The notes: generated by a model from the sequence alone, not told the origin. A stretch of DNA of 24,568 bases from Bacillota bacterium (GCA_023415145.1 JAEZLW010000140.1:1-24568); one strand, 5' to 3'; shown: positions 1 to 7,613, counted from the first letter of the stretch. Numbers and translations are program-made.

Positions 1-1043
1 AGCCCTTCTCCCCGCATGATAAACGCAAAGGCCAGGGATACAAGCAGCATGATCATGGTCATGGTGTCCAGCAAAAACCGCCTGGCCCTGCGGCTTTCCA
101 GCCGGTGCTTATAGTAGATTGCGGATGCACCAAAGCCCTTGCCCAATCCCGTCCTGCCCACCTTCACATTTTCGGGAAGAACCTCCTGTACCTTGCCTTC
201 TTTTCTTAAGGCAAGCGTTTGATGCAGCGTTTCGGTGGCTTTCAATACATCCTCATAAAAGTCGGTCTGTTCCCTGTTCAAAAGCATAATGCAGGCAACA
301 GTAAAGACAATGGCTGCCCCCAACCCCCACAAAACTTGCAGCCATTGTGCCTCCCACATCCCGGCTACAAGAGCGCGCATCCAACCGCCTGCGGGAAACA
401 ACAGCATGGGCAGCCGGGACAGTTGCTTTGATCCCACCTGCATCCAGACAGAGGTGTTTGAAAATACCGGCAGAAGCACATACAGCGCGCCAAGGCCGCA
501 CAGGGACAGAAGGATGACTTTTGCTGCTTTTCGTTTATTCTCGCTGGCATGGGTGATGCTGTACATGGTCATGGCTGTCAGCTGCCCCAAAAACAGCGTC
601 AGCCCGTAGCCCAAGAGCACCAGCAGTAAAAAGGTGAAAGGAACACCGTACTGCTGATGAACCCAGGCATATTGAAACAAAAGGAAAAAACCGATCGTCA
701 GCGATGTGCCCATTTGCTTGACCAGTCCGTAGAGCAGCATTTTTTGCGGGGCAAGAGGCGCCGGAAACAAAAGATGGATGTCGGCCAGGTTAAACAGCGT
801 GGTGCCTCTGTGAACGCCCCGGTAAGCGGAAAAGGCAAACATGGCAATGTACAATACCGAGACGATGGCATACAGCTCCTGTATCGGCCGAACGGCAGAA
901 TTCGTGCCCTGCCCACCCGCAAAAATCACAAGGCTCAACAGTCCCGCCATGACAAGCAACACAATCCAGTTGGCTGGCTTTTTGAAAAAGGAAACAATCC
1001 TGTTTTTCATCGTGGTGACAAGCAGGTATGGAAGCGCTTTCAT
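1..1043 (-). CDS. ABC-2 type exporter membrane subunit (putative ABC exporter family), C-terminus beyond the window
   Basis: Reading leftward from the ATG at 1043, the frame stays open for 347 codons to the window edge, so the 3' end is missing. The protein has hydrophobic segments at about residues 26-44, 56-74, 113-128, 136-158, 175-193, 234-255 and 326-343, with a charged cytoplasmic-looking stretch at 256-322. It has no enzymatic motif. This matches the membrane subunit of a two-gene ABC exporter of the 'putative ABC exporter' type (inferred from architecture and context). The start codon overlaps the stop of the ATPase gene as ATGA, showing translational coupling and a dedicated partnership. 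Substrate cannot be told from sequence. It would act in the cytoplasmic membrane. Confidence 0.82.
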   Translation of the reverse strand, partial: MKALPYLLVTTMKNRIVSFFKKPANWIVLLVMAGLLSLVIFAGGQGTNSAVRPIQELYAIVSVLYIAMFAFSAYRGVHRGTTLFNLADIHLLFPAPLAPQKMLLYGLVKQMGTSLTIGFFLLFQYAWVHQQYGVPFTFLLLVLLGYGLTLFLGQLTAMTMYSITHASENKRKAAKVILLSLCGLGALYVLLPVFSNTSVWMQVGSKQLSRLPMLLFPAGGWMRALVAGMWEAQWLQVLWGLGAAIVFTVACIMLLNREQTDFYEDVLKATETLHQTLALRKEGKVQEVLPENVKVGRTGLGKGFGASAIYYKHRLESRRARRFLLDTMTMIMLLVSLAFAFIMRGEG

Positions 1044-1750
1044 GCGGTGCGCCCCCCTCCCTCGGTGATTTCAAAGAACATCTCCTGAAGGGTTTTTTCC
1101 CCTTCCGCCCGGCCGTTGTTTTCCCAGGTGGCGGCAAAAGCGCCGTTCATCATGATATGGGCCACATCCCAGTAATCTTCCACGCTGTCCAGCATGTGCG
1201 TACTGATGATCACAGAAACACCCTGTGATTTCAGTTCCCTGAAGATCACCTTCAATTCCTTGATGGCATGGGGGTCCAGGCCAACGAGCGGCTCATCGAA
1301 AATAATCACCTTGGGACGTATGATCATGGCGCAGGCAATGCTCACCTTTTGCTGCATGCCTTTTGAAAGCTCACGGCCCAGCTTGTCTTGTTTATCCGAC
1401 AGTTCCAGCCTTGCAAGAAGCTCCTGGGCATCATTCTCCCAATTGTCCAGCCGGTAGGCTCTTGCCATCAGCTCCAGATGCTCCTTGACCGTGAGCAAAT
1501 CATAGATAGCCGGCATCTCAGGTACATAGCCCAGCAGTTTTTTAGCCTCAATGGATTTGTTTTTGTGGCCGTTCACGGTAATTTCGCCCTCATGGCGCAA
1601 CAGCCCCGCGATGCATTTGATCATGGTGGATTTGCCCGCGCCGTTGGGGCCCAGCAGCACAGCGATCTGCCCATCCTTCACCTGAAAGCTGATGTCTCTG
1701 TTGGCCACCGTCTTACCATACTTCTTTGTCACATGCGAAATCGATAACAT
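1040..1750 (-). CDS. ABC transporter ATP-binding protein (ABC-2 exporter type)
   Basis: A 236-residue nucleotide-binding subunit that should power the membrane protein encoded immediately downstream. Walker A GPNGAGKST lies at residues 34-42, the ABC signature LSKGMQQ at about 128-134, Walker B with the catalytic Glu (VIIFDE) at 148-153, and the H-loop His at about 185 in STHMLDS. Length is normal for a single-domain exporter ATPase. The ATG at 1750 is preceded by an AAAAGGAGCAGG ribosome binding site. The stop overlaps the start of the permease by ATGA, so the two form an operon. A good sigma-A promoter lies just upstream at 1784-1812. The family includes drug, antimicrobial-peptide and lipid exporters; nothing here separates these. 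Confidence 0.95.
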   Translation of the reverse strand: MLSISHVTKKYGKTVANRDISFQVKDGQIAVLLGPNGAGKSTMIKCIAGLLRHEGEITVNGHKNKSIEAKKLLGYVPEMPAIYDLLTVKEHLELMARAYRLDNWENDAQELLARLELSDKQDKLGRELSKGMQQKVSIACAMIIRPKVIIFDEPLVGLDPHAIKELKVIFRELKSQGVSVIISTHMLDSVEDYWDVAHIMMNGAFAATWENNGRAEGEKTLQEMFFEITEGGGRTA

Positions 1751-1783
1751 GATCCTGCTCCTTTTCCCGTTACTCCAGGCTAC

Positions 1784-1812
1784 ATACTATCCGCCGTGGA
1801 GGAAATTGTCAA
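1784..1812 (-). promoter_or_regulatory. Sigma-A promoter of the ABC exporter operon
   Basis: On the minus strand a perfect -35 TTGACA (1807-1812) is separated by 17 bp from a -10 TAGTAT (1784-1789). It lies about 35-60 bp upstream of the ATPase start at 1750. Confidence 0.7.
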
Positions 1813-1844
1813 TGAAAGGGACCGCACTCCCGCTTTTCCCCGGC

Positions 1845-1861
1845 TCAATACAGCGTATTGA
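1845..1861. promoter_or_regulatory. 17-bp inverted repeat upstream of the ABC exporter promoter
   Basis: TCAATAC (1845-1851) and GTATTGA (1855-1861) form perfect 7-bp arms around a 3-bp centre. The repeat starts 33 bp upstream of the exporter -35 box, so it is a candidate operator or activator site. No regulator gene next to it can be assigned. Confidence 0.4.
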
Positions 1862-2092
1862 TGTCTGAATATGCTTTGCATTTCATGCATGAAACCACAA
1901 TCATGCATACCCTTTTGTAACAAAAAGAAGGATTTTTATCAAGGTTTGTGGAATGCAATTTTAATACCTTTGCCGGCAGCAGGCCGTGTGCCGCGCCTGC
2001 TGCAAGGAAAAGGAACCGTAATTCGTTTATATACATGCATGGATGCAAGTCCTATGGGGTAATCTATCCCTGGGAAGAAGAGGATGATCAAT
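1862..2092. other. Intergenic region with a palindrome and a hairpin, promoter not resolved
   Basis: With the exporter promoter and its inverted repeat, this completes the 342-bp gap between the divergent exporter operon and the VanY-like gene. TTTCATGCATGAAA (1881-1894) is a perfect 14-bp palindrome. GCAGCAGGC (1976-1984) and GCCTGCTGC (1995-2003) form a 9-bp stem with a 10-nt loop. The stem has no T-run after it on either strand, so it is not an intrinsic terminator and may be a leader structure of the rightward gene. I could not find a convincing -35/-10 pair for that gene. Confidence 0.4.
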
Positions 2093-3217
2093 ATGAGCAG
2101 AGGCAAAAAGAAAAAGGATCCTATCCGCACATTGATCCGGGGGATGATATTCCTGGCGGTAGCAGCCGCCGTGTGCGCCGCGGTCTTCTATGGCCTGAAC
2201 GCCTTTGAAAAACATACCCTGGATCAGAAGATCAAGGATACGGAGGCCATCAATCAAAAGCGCGAACAGGAATACAAGGCAGCCCTCGCCGAATGGCAAA
2301 GCGCTACACAAAAAGGGCAAAGCCTTGCCTGGCCCACCCCCAAAGCAGAGGGCTGGGATGTGATTGACCTGAGCACTTTTCCCCTGGAGAATACACAGCG
2401 CTACACCGTGGACAGGGCCACGCTTCTGAAAGGAGGCATGATGCTGGTCAACCCGTGGCATAAACTGCCTGATGATTTTCCCGGCGACGGGGTCGTCAGC
2501 GTTATTACCACCTCCGATAAAAAGGTGGCCGCTGCCGATAGGGATGTAAAGCTCTTTGAGCCTGCCATCAAAGCCCTGGAGCTAATGATAAACGATGCCG
2601 CAACCGCAGGGCTGAAGGACTTCTTCGTTTCAGAGGGATACCGCACCAATGACTATCAAACGGAGTTGTTTGAAAAGATAAAGAAAGATCTGGAAAATAA
2701 ATACAGCGGCGATGTGCTTTACGAGCAAACCAAGAAGCAAGTCAACGAGCCGGGCACCAGCGAATATCAAAGCGGGTATTCCTTCACTATGGGAATTTAC
2801 CCCAACCCCAACAAACTGGGTTTCCAGGCTTCTGACCAAGGCAAGTGGTTTACCGAAAACTGTTGGAAGTATGGCTTTATTTTCCGCTTCCCAACGAGGG
2901 ATTTTCCCAATTCCTCCTGGATTGATAAATCCTACAAAACGGGTGTCACCATCTCGTTGAACCTGTACCGCTGGGTAGGCATACCCCATGCCACTGTCAT
3001 GCGCCAGATGGATTTCTGCCTGGAAGAATATGTGGAATACCTGATCGAGCATCCTCACCTGGCCGTATTTGAAAACGGCAAGATCAAGTATGAGATTTTC
3101 CGCCGTCAGGTGGGCGATGATGCCACTGTGGCTATCGAAGTGCCTCTGGCCGCCTCTTCACACCTGCCTTCCCTGGACAACATGGGAGGCGTGGTAACGG
3201 CATTCATCTATCAGTGA
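2093..3217 (+). CDS. VanY-like (M15B) D-Ala-D-Ala carboxypeptidase-fold membrane protein, apparently catalytically dead
   Basis: A 374-residue protein with a Lys-rich N-terminus, one membrane anchor at about residues 17-35, an extracytoplasmic linker and a C-terminal VanY-type domain at about 175-340. Recognisable family landmarks are SEGYRTNDYQ, EPGTSEYQSGY, WKYGFIFRFP and YRWVGIPHA followed by CLEEYVEYL. In active VanY enzymes zinc is bound by SEHxxGxxxD and by the His of ExxHxRYVG. Here the positions read Tyr225, Thr232 and Leu291, with Ser288 in place of the catalytic Glu. The fold seems kept while zinc binding is lost, suggesting a peptidoglycan-binding or regulatory role (inference). 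The ATG at 2093 has AGAAGAGG 9 nt upstream; the in-frame ATG at 2084 touches the ribosome binding site and is less likely. The gene is single, between a divergent and a convergent neighbour. Confidence 0.85.
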   Translation: MSRGKKKKDPIRTLIRGMIFLAVAAAVCAAVFYGLNAFEKHTLDQKIKDTEAINQKREQEYKAALAEWQSATQKGQSLAWPTPKAEGWDVIDLSTFPLENTQRYTVDRATLLKGGMMLVNPWHKLPDDFPGDGVVSVITTSDKKVAAADRDVKLFEPAIKALELMINDAATAGLKDFFVSEGYRTNDYQTELFEKIKKDLENKYSGDVLYEQTKKQVNEPGTSEYQSGYSFTMGIYPNPNKLGFQASDQGKWFTENCWKYGFIFRFPTRDFPNSSWIDKSYKTGVTISLNLYRWVGIPHATVMRQMDFCLEEYVEYLIEHPHLAVFENGKIKYEIFRRQVGDDATVAIEVPLAASSHLPSLDNMGGVVTAFIYQ

Positions 3218-3247
3218 TAGCAAATCACAACAAACAAAAACAAACGG

Positions 3248-3280
3248 GCCGCCTGCCAATCGGCAGGCGGCTTTCATTTT
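3248..3280. terminator. Bidirectional intrinsic terminator
   Basis: GCCGCCTGCC (3248-3257) and GGCAGGCGGC (3262-3271) form a perfect 10-bp stem with a 4-nt loop. The right side is followed by TTTCATTTT and the left side, read leftward, by a T-rich run. It lies between the convergent VanY-like gene and the response regulator gene and can serve both. Confidence 0.9.
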
Positions 3281-3313
3281 GCACTGAAGAGGATTCCTGT
3301 TTAGCAGGCTCGC

Positions 3314-3958
3314 TTACGCCATTTTCAGCCGGTAACCAAGCTTATACACCGTCTCAATGCGGTCGCCGCCAAGCTTTTTGCGCAGCCGCTGCACATGTAC
3401 ATCAACGGTTCGGGTTTCCCCAATGCCCTGATAACCCCAGGCGGTACGCAGTAGCTGCTCCCTGGACAGGGCGGTTTCCGGGTTTTCCATCAATGCCTGC
3501 AATAGAGCGAACTCCTGGGCGGTAAGCTCCAAGGGTTCTCCGGCCAGTTTCACCGCTTTTTCTTCCAGATTGATTTCCAGGCTGCCCAGTGTCAGCCTGT
3601 TTTCCGTTTCTTTCAACAGCTCCTCCGCTTCAAGAAGCAGTGCATGATCATCAAAGGGCCTCACCAGCACACGGCTGGGCCCGGCGTACAAGGCCTGAAG
3701 GTGATCCTTTGTATCCGATTCGCGGGTGATGAACAGCACGGGACACCTGCGGCAGGAGAGAAGCCCAAGGAAGGGGTGGCTGTCCGTCCAGGGGAGGCGG
3801 GCGTTCATAACCACCAGTCCATTGCCCAGCGCCTGCAGGTATTCTCCTGCCTGTGCCGGACTTTCCACTGTCCAGCAACCATGACCCGCTTTTACCAATG
3901 CTTGCGCCATCTGCCGGGCCGATTGCCTGTCGCTTTCAATGATGAGCACTTCAGCCAT
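3314..3958 (-). CDS. Atypical OmpR-family response regulator lacking the phospho-acceptor Asp
   Basis: A 214-residue protein with a receiver domain (about 3-115) and an OmpR/PhoB winged helix (about 125-212; LTAQEFALLQ, SREQLLRTAWG and the recognition-helix region RTVDVHVQRLRKKL). The receiver site is degenerate. The residue normally the phosphorylated Asp is Asn52 (VVMNARLP), the acidic pair reads Glu8-Ser9, and the conserved Lys before PF is Arg100 (VRPFD). Thr79 is kept. Phosphorelay control is therefore unlikely, and no histidine kinase gene is nearby. The start at 3958 has GAGGTG 6 nt upstream; a longer frame to 4099 has no ribosome binding site and overlaps the TPM gene. It follows the xpaC-telA-lemA-TPM cluster by 109 bp on the same strand, which suggests, but does not prove, that it regulates that cluster. 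Confidence 0.93.
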   Translation of the reverse strand: MAEVLIIESDRQSARQMAQALVKAGHGCWTVESPAQAGEYLQALGNGLVVMNARLPWTDSHPFLGLLSCRRCPVLFITRESDTKDHLQALYAGPSRVLVRPFDDHALLLEAEELLKETENRLTLGSLEINLEEKAVKLAGEPLELTAQEFALLQALMENPETALSREQLLRTAWGYQGIGETRTVDVHVQRLRKKLGGDRIETVYKLGYRLKMA

Positions 3959-4061
3959 GAATTTCACCTCAAGTATCAAACGATCCAGGTTTGGAAATTC
4001 ATGCCGCGCACCACCCAAAGTTGTGAACAAATTATGAAAAAAATTGTTGATCCCAAAACAA

Positions 4062-4080
4062 AACGGTTTACCAACGGTTT
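4062..4080 (-). promoter_or_regulatory. 11-bp-period direct repeat upstream of the response regulator gene
   Basis: On the minus strand AAACCGTT occurs twice, at 4080-4073 and 4069-4062, with an exact 11-bp period. It spans the last codons of the TPM gene. A possible -10 CATAAT lies at 4031-4036, with a poor -35 (TTTTGG, 4053-4058) next to the repeat. The layout fits a site for a tandem-binding OmpR-type regulator, perhaps the gene's own product; the promoter assignment is weak. Confidence 0.4.
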
Positions 4081-4937
4081 CTGCTTTTGAACAGCTCATT
4101 CAGGCCAAGCCCGGCAACAATCCAGCCCAGCGGGCCGCAGCCGCAGCCCATGCAGCCAGCCCTGTCTGAAATGCGCCGCCTGCGGGAGCCGAAAAGCAGC
4201 GAGAACAATATGAACAGGATAAACAGAGAGCCAAGGCTGAACCCGGAGGATTTTTCTTCGCGGAATGGACGGCTGGGCGTTTCCACCCGTTCATCGTTTT
4301 TCTCCCACTCGGAAAAGAACTTGCTGCCGCCGGGTAGATACTCCATCCAGCTATTGTTGTTGGTGGAAGGTGCAACCGTAGGCGCAGCGGTGGGAGCGGC
4401 TGCAGGAATGCCAAACAAGTCGGCAGTGGAAACCTTTTGTCCGTACGAATTGCTCAAAGAGGATGCCAGTTGCGGAATATACTGACGGAAAGCCGATTCG
4501 TATTGTTCATTTTGAAAGTCTTTGAGAAAGTAGAAGTTCAACAGATGCTGCTGGGAATCCGCAGACAAGCGGCGAACCAGCGTGTTCCCTGCGATGGTCA
4601 CTGCCTCTTCATCCCCGGAGGACAAAAGCAGCAGCATCTCTTCATCGCCAAGGTTCCATTGGCGGAAAACATCCCGGGCGAAAGTGGAGACATCAACCCC
4701 ATCCAGGAAGTGAACCGTCACCACCCAAAGCTTCACACCGGTTTCATTTTTGAGTGTGCTGTGAAAAGCATTCAAATCGTCAACCGTGTTTTTTGAAAAG
4801 ATATTCGCACCATCGGTCACAACCAGGTCCGTTTTTTCGGGATACCTGGGCGCAGCCCATGCGTTTAACGGGCTGCAAAACAGCATTATCATCAAAAGAG
4901 CGATTCCAAGATACCGGTACAATGCGCGGCGCGCCAT
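4068..4937 (-). CDS. TPM-domain secreted/membrane protein
   Basis: A 289-residue protein with a signal peptide (about 1-29, AWA-A cleavage), a TPM domain at about 35-165 (TDGANIFSK, TGVKLWVVTV, FARDVFRQWNLGD, LLLLSSGDEEAV), an Ala/Pro/Thr-rich linker at 178-192, a hydrophobic segment at 235-250, a basic RRRR stop and a Gly/Cys-rich tail (GCMGCGCG) leading into a second hydrophobic stretch. The TPM domain should lie outside the membrane. Members have been linked to photosystem repair in plants and to membrane-stress gene clusters in bacteria; biochemical activity here is unknown. The ATG at 4937 is preferred over 4943 because AGAAGGAG lies 7 nt before it. It is 39 bp downstream of the LemA-like gene in the same operon. 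Confidence 0.88.
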   Translation of the reverse strand: MARRALYRYLGIALLMIMLFCSPLNAWAAPRYPEKTDLVVTDGANIFSKNTVDDLNAFHSTLKNETGVKLWVVTVHFLDGVDVSTFARDVFRQWNLGDEEMLLLLSSGDEEAVTIAGNTLVRRLSADSQQHLLNFYFLKDFQNEQYESAFRQYIPQLASSLSNSYGQKVSTADLFGIPAAAPTAAPTVAPSTNNNSWMEYLPGGSKFFSEWEKNDERVETPSRPFREEKSSGFSLGSLFILFILFSLLFGSRRRRISDRAGCMGCGCGPLGWIVAGLGLNELFKSRNRW

Positions 4938-4976
4938 AACCATTCTCCTTCTTCTGGCATGTAAGGTGCCAAGCGT

Positions 4977-5522
4977 CTAATAAAACAACTCGGCTTTACG
5001 AACGCCCATCAAAGCGGCAAACCACCCGCTGAAGGACTGATGCATGTTTCTGTTGTACTCACTGGCAGCGTCGTTATAAGCGGACACCGCGTCTCCGTCG
5101 GCATAAACCTCAAGTGCCTTGGTCAGTGAAATCACATAATTCCAGTCCTTGGTGTCTGCCTTCAGGGAGGCAGATTCATTGAAAGTGCTGGAGAGCGACG
5201 ACACCGCCTCGGTCAGGGATTGGTTCGCCTCATACTTTTTATGAAGAGAGGCACTGTCACTGCGCAGCACGTCCCTGGCGGAGGCAACAGCCTGCAAGCG
5301 TTCATCCTGTTTGTTAAGATGCCTCTTGGCCACAGACAGCAGGTTGCTGGCGTCGGCGGCGCGCAATTCCAGCAGGCTTTTCAAGCCGCCCTCTTGCTGA
5401 TACATATTCGCAAGCTCCTGGGCTTCTCGCTGCCAGCCCTTCTGGGCGCCCCAGGCCAGGCTCCCCAGCACCAGCGCCAGGGCAATCAAAAGGCAGAAAA
5501 ATGTCCGCCCGGTGTGTTTCAT
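4977..5522 (-). CDS. LemA-like membrane-anchored coiled-coil protein
   Basis: A 181-residue protein with an N-terminal membrane segment or signal at about 6-26, followed by an all-helical body. The C-terminal pattern AYNDAASEYNRNMHQSFSGWFAALMGVRKAELF resembles the LemA signature, in which a YN..V..YN motif is followed by a small hydrophobic GF-type end. Only this part is clearly LemA-like, so the family call is moderate. LemA proteins are extracytoplasmic helical bundles that commonly sit beside TPM-domain genes, as here. Function is not established. The ATG has TTTGGAGGAAGG upstream. Gaps are 25 bp from telA and 39 bp to the TPM gene. Confidence 0.78.
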   Translation of the reverse strand: MKHTGRTFFCLLIALALVLGSLAWGAQKGWQREAQELANMYQQEGGLKSLLELRAADASNLLSVAKRHLNKQDERLQAVASARDVLRSDSASLHKKYEANQSLTEAVSSLSSTFNESASLKADTKDWNYVISLTKALEVYADGDAVSAYNDAASEYNRNMHQSFSGWFAALMGVRKAELFY

Positions 5523-5547
5523 GTTCCTTCCTCCAAACTGTTCCCGG

Positions 5548-6720
5548 TTACCGCTTCAGCTCCAAAAGCTTGCTCTTGAGTTCGCCTTCCATCTTGTACA
5601 GCGTGGCTTCCGCCGCCAGCCGCTTTTGATGGCCTTCGGACTGGATGCGCACCACCTCGTTGATGGTGTCGATCAGGGATTGGTTGGTCTGCACCAGTGT
5701 TTCGATATCAATGATGCCCCGCTCCGCTTCCTTGGCGGTTTCGATGGTGCCCATTTTGAGCGTTTCGGCGTTCTTTTTCAAAAGCTCGTTGGTCATGTTG
5801 GTGACGGCGGTCTGCGCCTTCAAGGCCGACTGGCTGTGGAACAGGCCCAGCGCCAGCACCATCTGGCTCTTCCACAGGGGCAGGGTGTTGCTCAGCGTGC
5901 TTTGAATGCGTTCCACCAGCAGGCTATCGTTGTTTTGCAAAAGGCGGATCTGAGGGGCCATCTGCAGCGCCACCTGGCGGGTAAGCTTTAAATCGTGCAG
6001 CTTCTTTTCAAACCTGTCACACATGGCAGCCAGATCGTTGGCCCTTTGCGCGTCCATGGCGTCGCCGGTTTGGGCGGCCTTGTCCATCAGTTCCTTGAGC
6101 TCCGTTTCCCTGACGGTGCGCAGCTTTTCATCCCCAGCCAGGATGTACATGGTCAGCTCCTTGAAATAGATCGTGTTCTGATCATACAGGTGGTTGAACA
6201 TGGCCACATCCTTCAAAAGCTGAACCTGGTACTTTTCCAGGCTGCCCGCGATGGAATCCACGTTGACGCCCACTTTTTCATACCGGGACTTCAGCATTTC
6301 AATCTGCCTGCCGGCGCTCTTGAAAAGCCGTTTTAAGCCTTTGGGGCTTTCCGCGTCGGTCTCAAAGCCTTTGAGCTCCGCTACCAAACCCGTCAGCATA
6401 TCGCCCACTTCACCGGTTTCGCTGGTCTTGACGTATTCCAGTGCCTTGTCGGAAAAGTCAGCAATCTTCTTCTGGGCGTCAGCCCCAAACAGGAGCACAT
6501 GGTCGGGGTTTTGAAGGTTCAGCCTGCCGATGAACTCGTCGATATTCTTTCTTTCTTCCGGAGTGAGCTGGCTGTCGTCCAGCCGGTTCACCACCACCTG
6601 GGTGGCCTTGGGAGCCAACGCCTGTGTGGCAACAATTGTTTCTTCCAAAATCTCTTTGTCCTTCAGCGTTACTTCCGGAGTCACGGTAAGGACGGGTACG
6701 GATTGCTGCTGACTGTTCAT
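5548..6720 (-). CDS. telA: TelA family (toxic anion resistance) protein
   Basis: A 390-residue, soluble, largely helical protein without membrane segments. It matches the TelA/KlaA family (Bacillus subtilis YaaN) in length and in regions such as FADKALEYVKTSETGEVGDML read here as ISDFSDKALEYVK, LKGFETD, GLKRLFKSAGRQIEMLKSRYEKV, and the terminal stretch with many Glu/Lys. The family was named for tellurite and other toxic-anion resistance, but its molecular action is unclear; it often neighbours XpaC-type membrane proteins, as in this operon. A strong AAGGAGGAG lies 5 nt before the ATG. It starts 12 bp after xpaC and is followed 25 bp later by the LemA-like gene. Confidence 0.93.
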   Translation of the reverse strand: MNSQQQSVPVLTVTPEVTLKDKEILEETIVATQALAPKATQVVVNRLDDSQLTPEERKNIDEFIGRLNLQNPDHVLLFGADAQKKIADFSDKALEYVKTSETGEVGDMLTGLVAELKGFETDAESPKGLKRLFKSAGRQIEMLKSRYEKVGVNVDSIAGSLEKYQVQLLKDVAMFNHLYDQNTIYFKELTMYILAGDEKLRTVRETELKELMDKAAQTGDAMDAQRANDLAAMCDRFEKKLHDLKLTRQVALQMAPQIRLLQNNDSLLVERIQSTLSNTLPLWKSQMVLALGLFHSQSALKAQTAVTNMTNELLKKNAETLKMGTIETAKEAERGIIDIETLVQTNQSLIDTINEVVRIQSEGHQKRLAAEATLYKMEGELKSKLLELKR

Positions 6721-6732
6721 GCTGGCTCCTCC

Positions 6733-7476
6733 TTATTCTTCATCTTTCTTGTCTGTATCGTGTGCGGCGTCTGCCTTCCCCATGGGTTTGATGCCCGTAT
6801 CCACCAGGCCGTCGCGCGTGAGCATCTGCTCCAGCACTTCAATATCGGTGGTAACATCCAGCATATCGTCATGGTAGAGCGTTTCCAACTGCTTTTCACA
6901 GGCGGAAAGCACCACGCCCATGGCCTTTACGATGCGGCTGCGGGCTTCCTGGGCATTCTGGCCCGTAACCTCCCGCTGGTCCATCACCCGGTAGCTTTTG
7001 AGCATCTTCAACGTAGTGGGCAGGTAATAATCCATAAAACGACGGATTTGGGGGGCTTTTTTGGGCCGCTCCGCCACGGTCTTGAAGATTTGCCCGCACA
7101 GCCGTTCCAGATCATCCATTTGCCGGGACAGCGCCGGGTCGGGGATCAAATCATTTTCCTCCCGAATCTGCTCAATCAGTTCGTAGCCCTTGCGGATGAC
7201 TTCATCGGCAACAGCATCCCCTGTCTCCTTAAAAACCTCCACTACCTCTTCCCGAGACTGCTGCTGCTTGTTGGGGCTCAAATCCAGCCCGGAACCCATA
7301 ATGCCAATAATCCGGCCAAACAGCAAAGATACGGCGGTAGCCAGAACATAGTCCCACACCCGATACAAGGGGAACAGCCAGGCATACAGCGCAAAGACGA
7401 TTCCAAAAGTTAAAATGCCGGCTCCGGCACCTTTCCTGTTTTTCTTCCCACTGGGAGAAGATTGTTTGTTTGCCAT
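6733..7476 (-). CDS. xpaC: XpaC-like membrane protein (5-bromo-4-chloroindolyl phosphate hydrolysis family)
   Basis: A 247-residue protein: a Lys/Ser-rich cytoplasmic N-terminus, a membrane hairpin with segments at about 19-35 and 42-60, then a long helical cytoplasmic domain containing the family-type stretches EVVEVFKETGDAVADEVIRKGYELI and RFMDYYLPTTLKMLKSY. In Bacillus subtilis xpaC lies next to the TelA homologue yaaN, the same pairing as here. Despite the family name an enzymatic role is not established. The ATG at 7476 has GGAGG 7 nt upstream. The frame is open for 42 further codons upstream, but these fall in a structured leader without a ribosome binding site. It is the first gene of the cluster. 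Confidence 0.88.
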   Translation of the reverse strand: MANKQSSPSGKKNRKGAGAGILTFGIVFALYAWLFPLYRVWDYVLATAVSLLFGRIIGIMGSGLDLSPNKQQQSREEVVEVFKETGDAVADEVIRKGYELIEQIREENDLIPDPALSRQMDDLERLCGQIFKTVAERPKKAPQIRRFMDYYLPTTLKMLKSYRVMDQREVTGQNAQEARSRIVKAMGVVLSACEKQLETLYHDDMLDVTTDIEVLEQMLTRDGLVDTGIKPMGKADAAHDTDKKDEE

Positions 7477-7529
7477 GACCGATCCTCCATCCGGTAAGCT
7501 TATGGGTCTATCGTAGAGCAATTTTGCCA

Positions 7530-7594
7530 TGCCGTAAAGGCACAGACGCGCAAAGCCGCGTTTTGGCGCATCAAGCATGCATCTAAGGCGCCAA
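7530..7594 (-). promoter_or_regulatory. Structured 5' leader of the xpaC operon (three hairpins)
   Basis: Three consecutive stem-loops occur in the leader: 7563-7569 with 7588-7594 (TTGGCGC/GCGCCAA), 7546-7550 with 7557-7561 (ACGCG/CGCGT) and 7530-7533 with 7539-7542 (TGCC/GGCA). None has a T-run, so they are not terminators. They may stabilise the mRNA or carry a regulatory element; no known riboswitch class was recognised. Confidence 0.4.
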
Positions 7595-7613
7595 GCCTTC
7601 AAAAGCAGCTTCC

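Noticed and set aside
1976..2003. Hairpin as terminator or known riboswitch
   Set aside because: No T-run on either strand and no match to a riboswitch core that I recognise.
3959..4099. N-terminal extension of the response regulator
   Set aside because: It would add 47 residues without a ribosome binding site and overlap the TPM gene; the receiver fold starts at the ATG at 3958.
6499..7413. A 304-codon plus-strand frame opposite telA/xpaC
   Set aside because: It spans the junction of two well-supported genes, has no ribosome binding site and no recognisable domain.
7477..7602. 42-codon N-terminal extension of XpaC
   Set aside because: A perfect GGAGG directs the start at 7476, and the extension lies over leader hairpins and next to the P2 start point.
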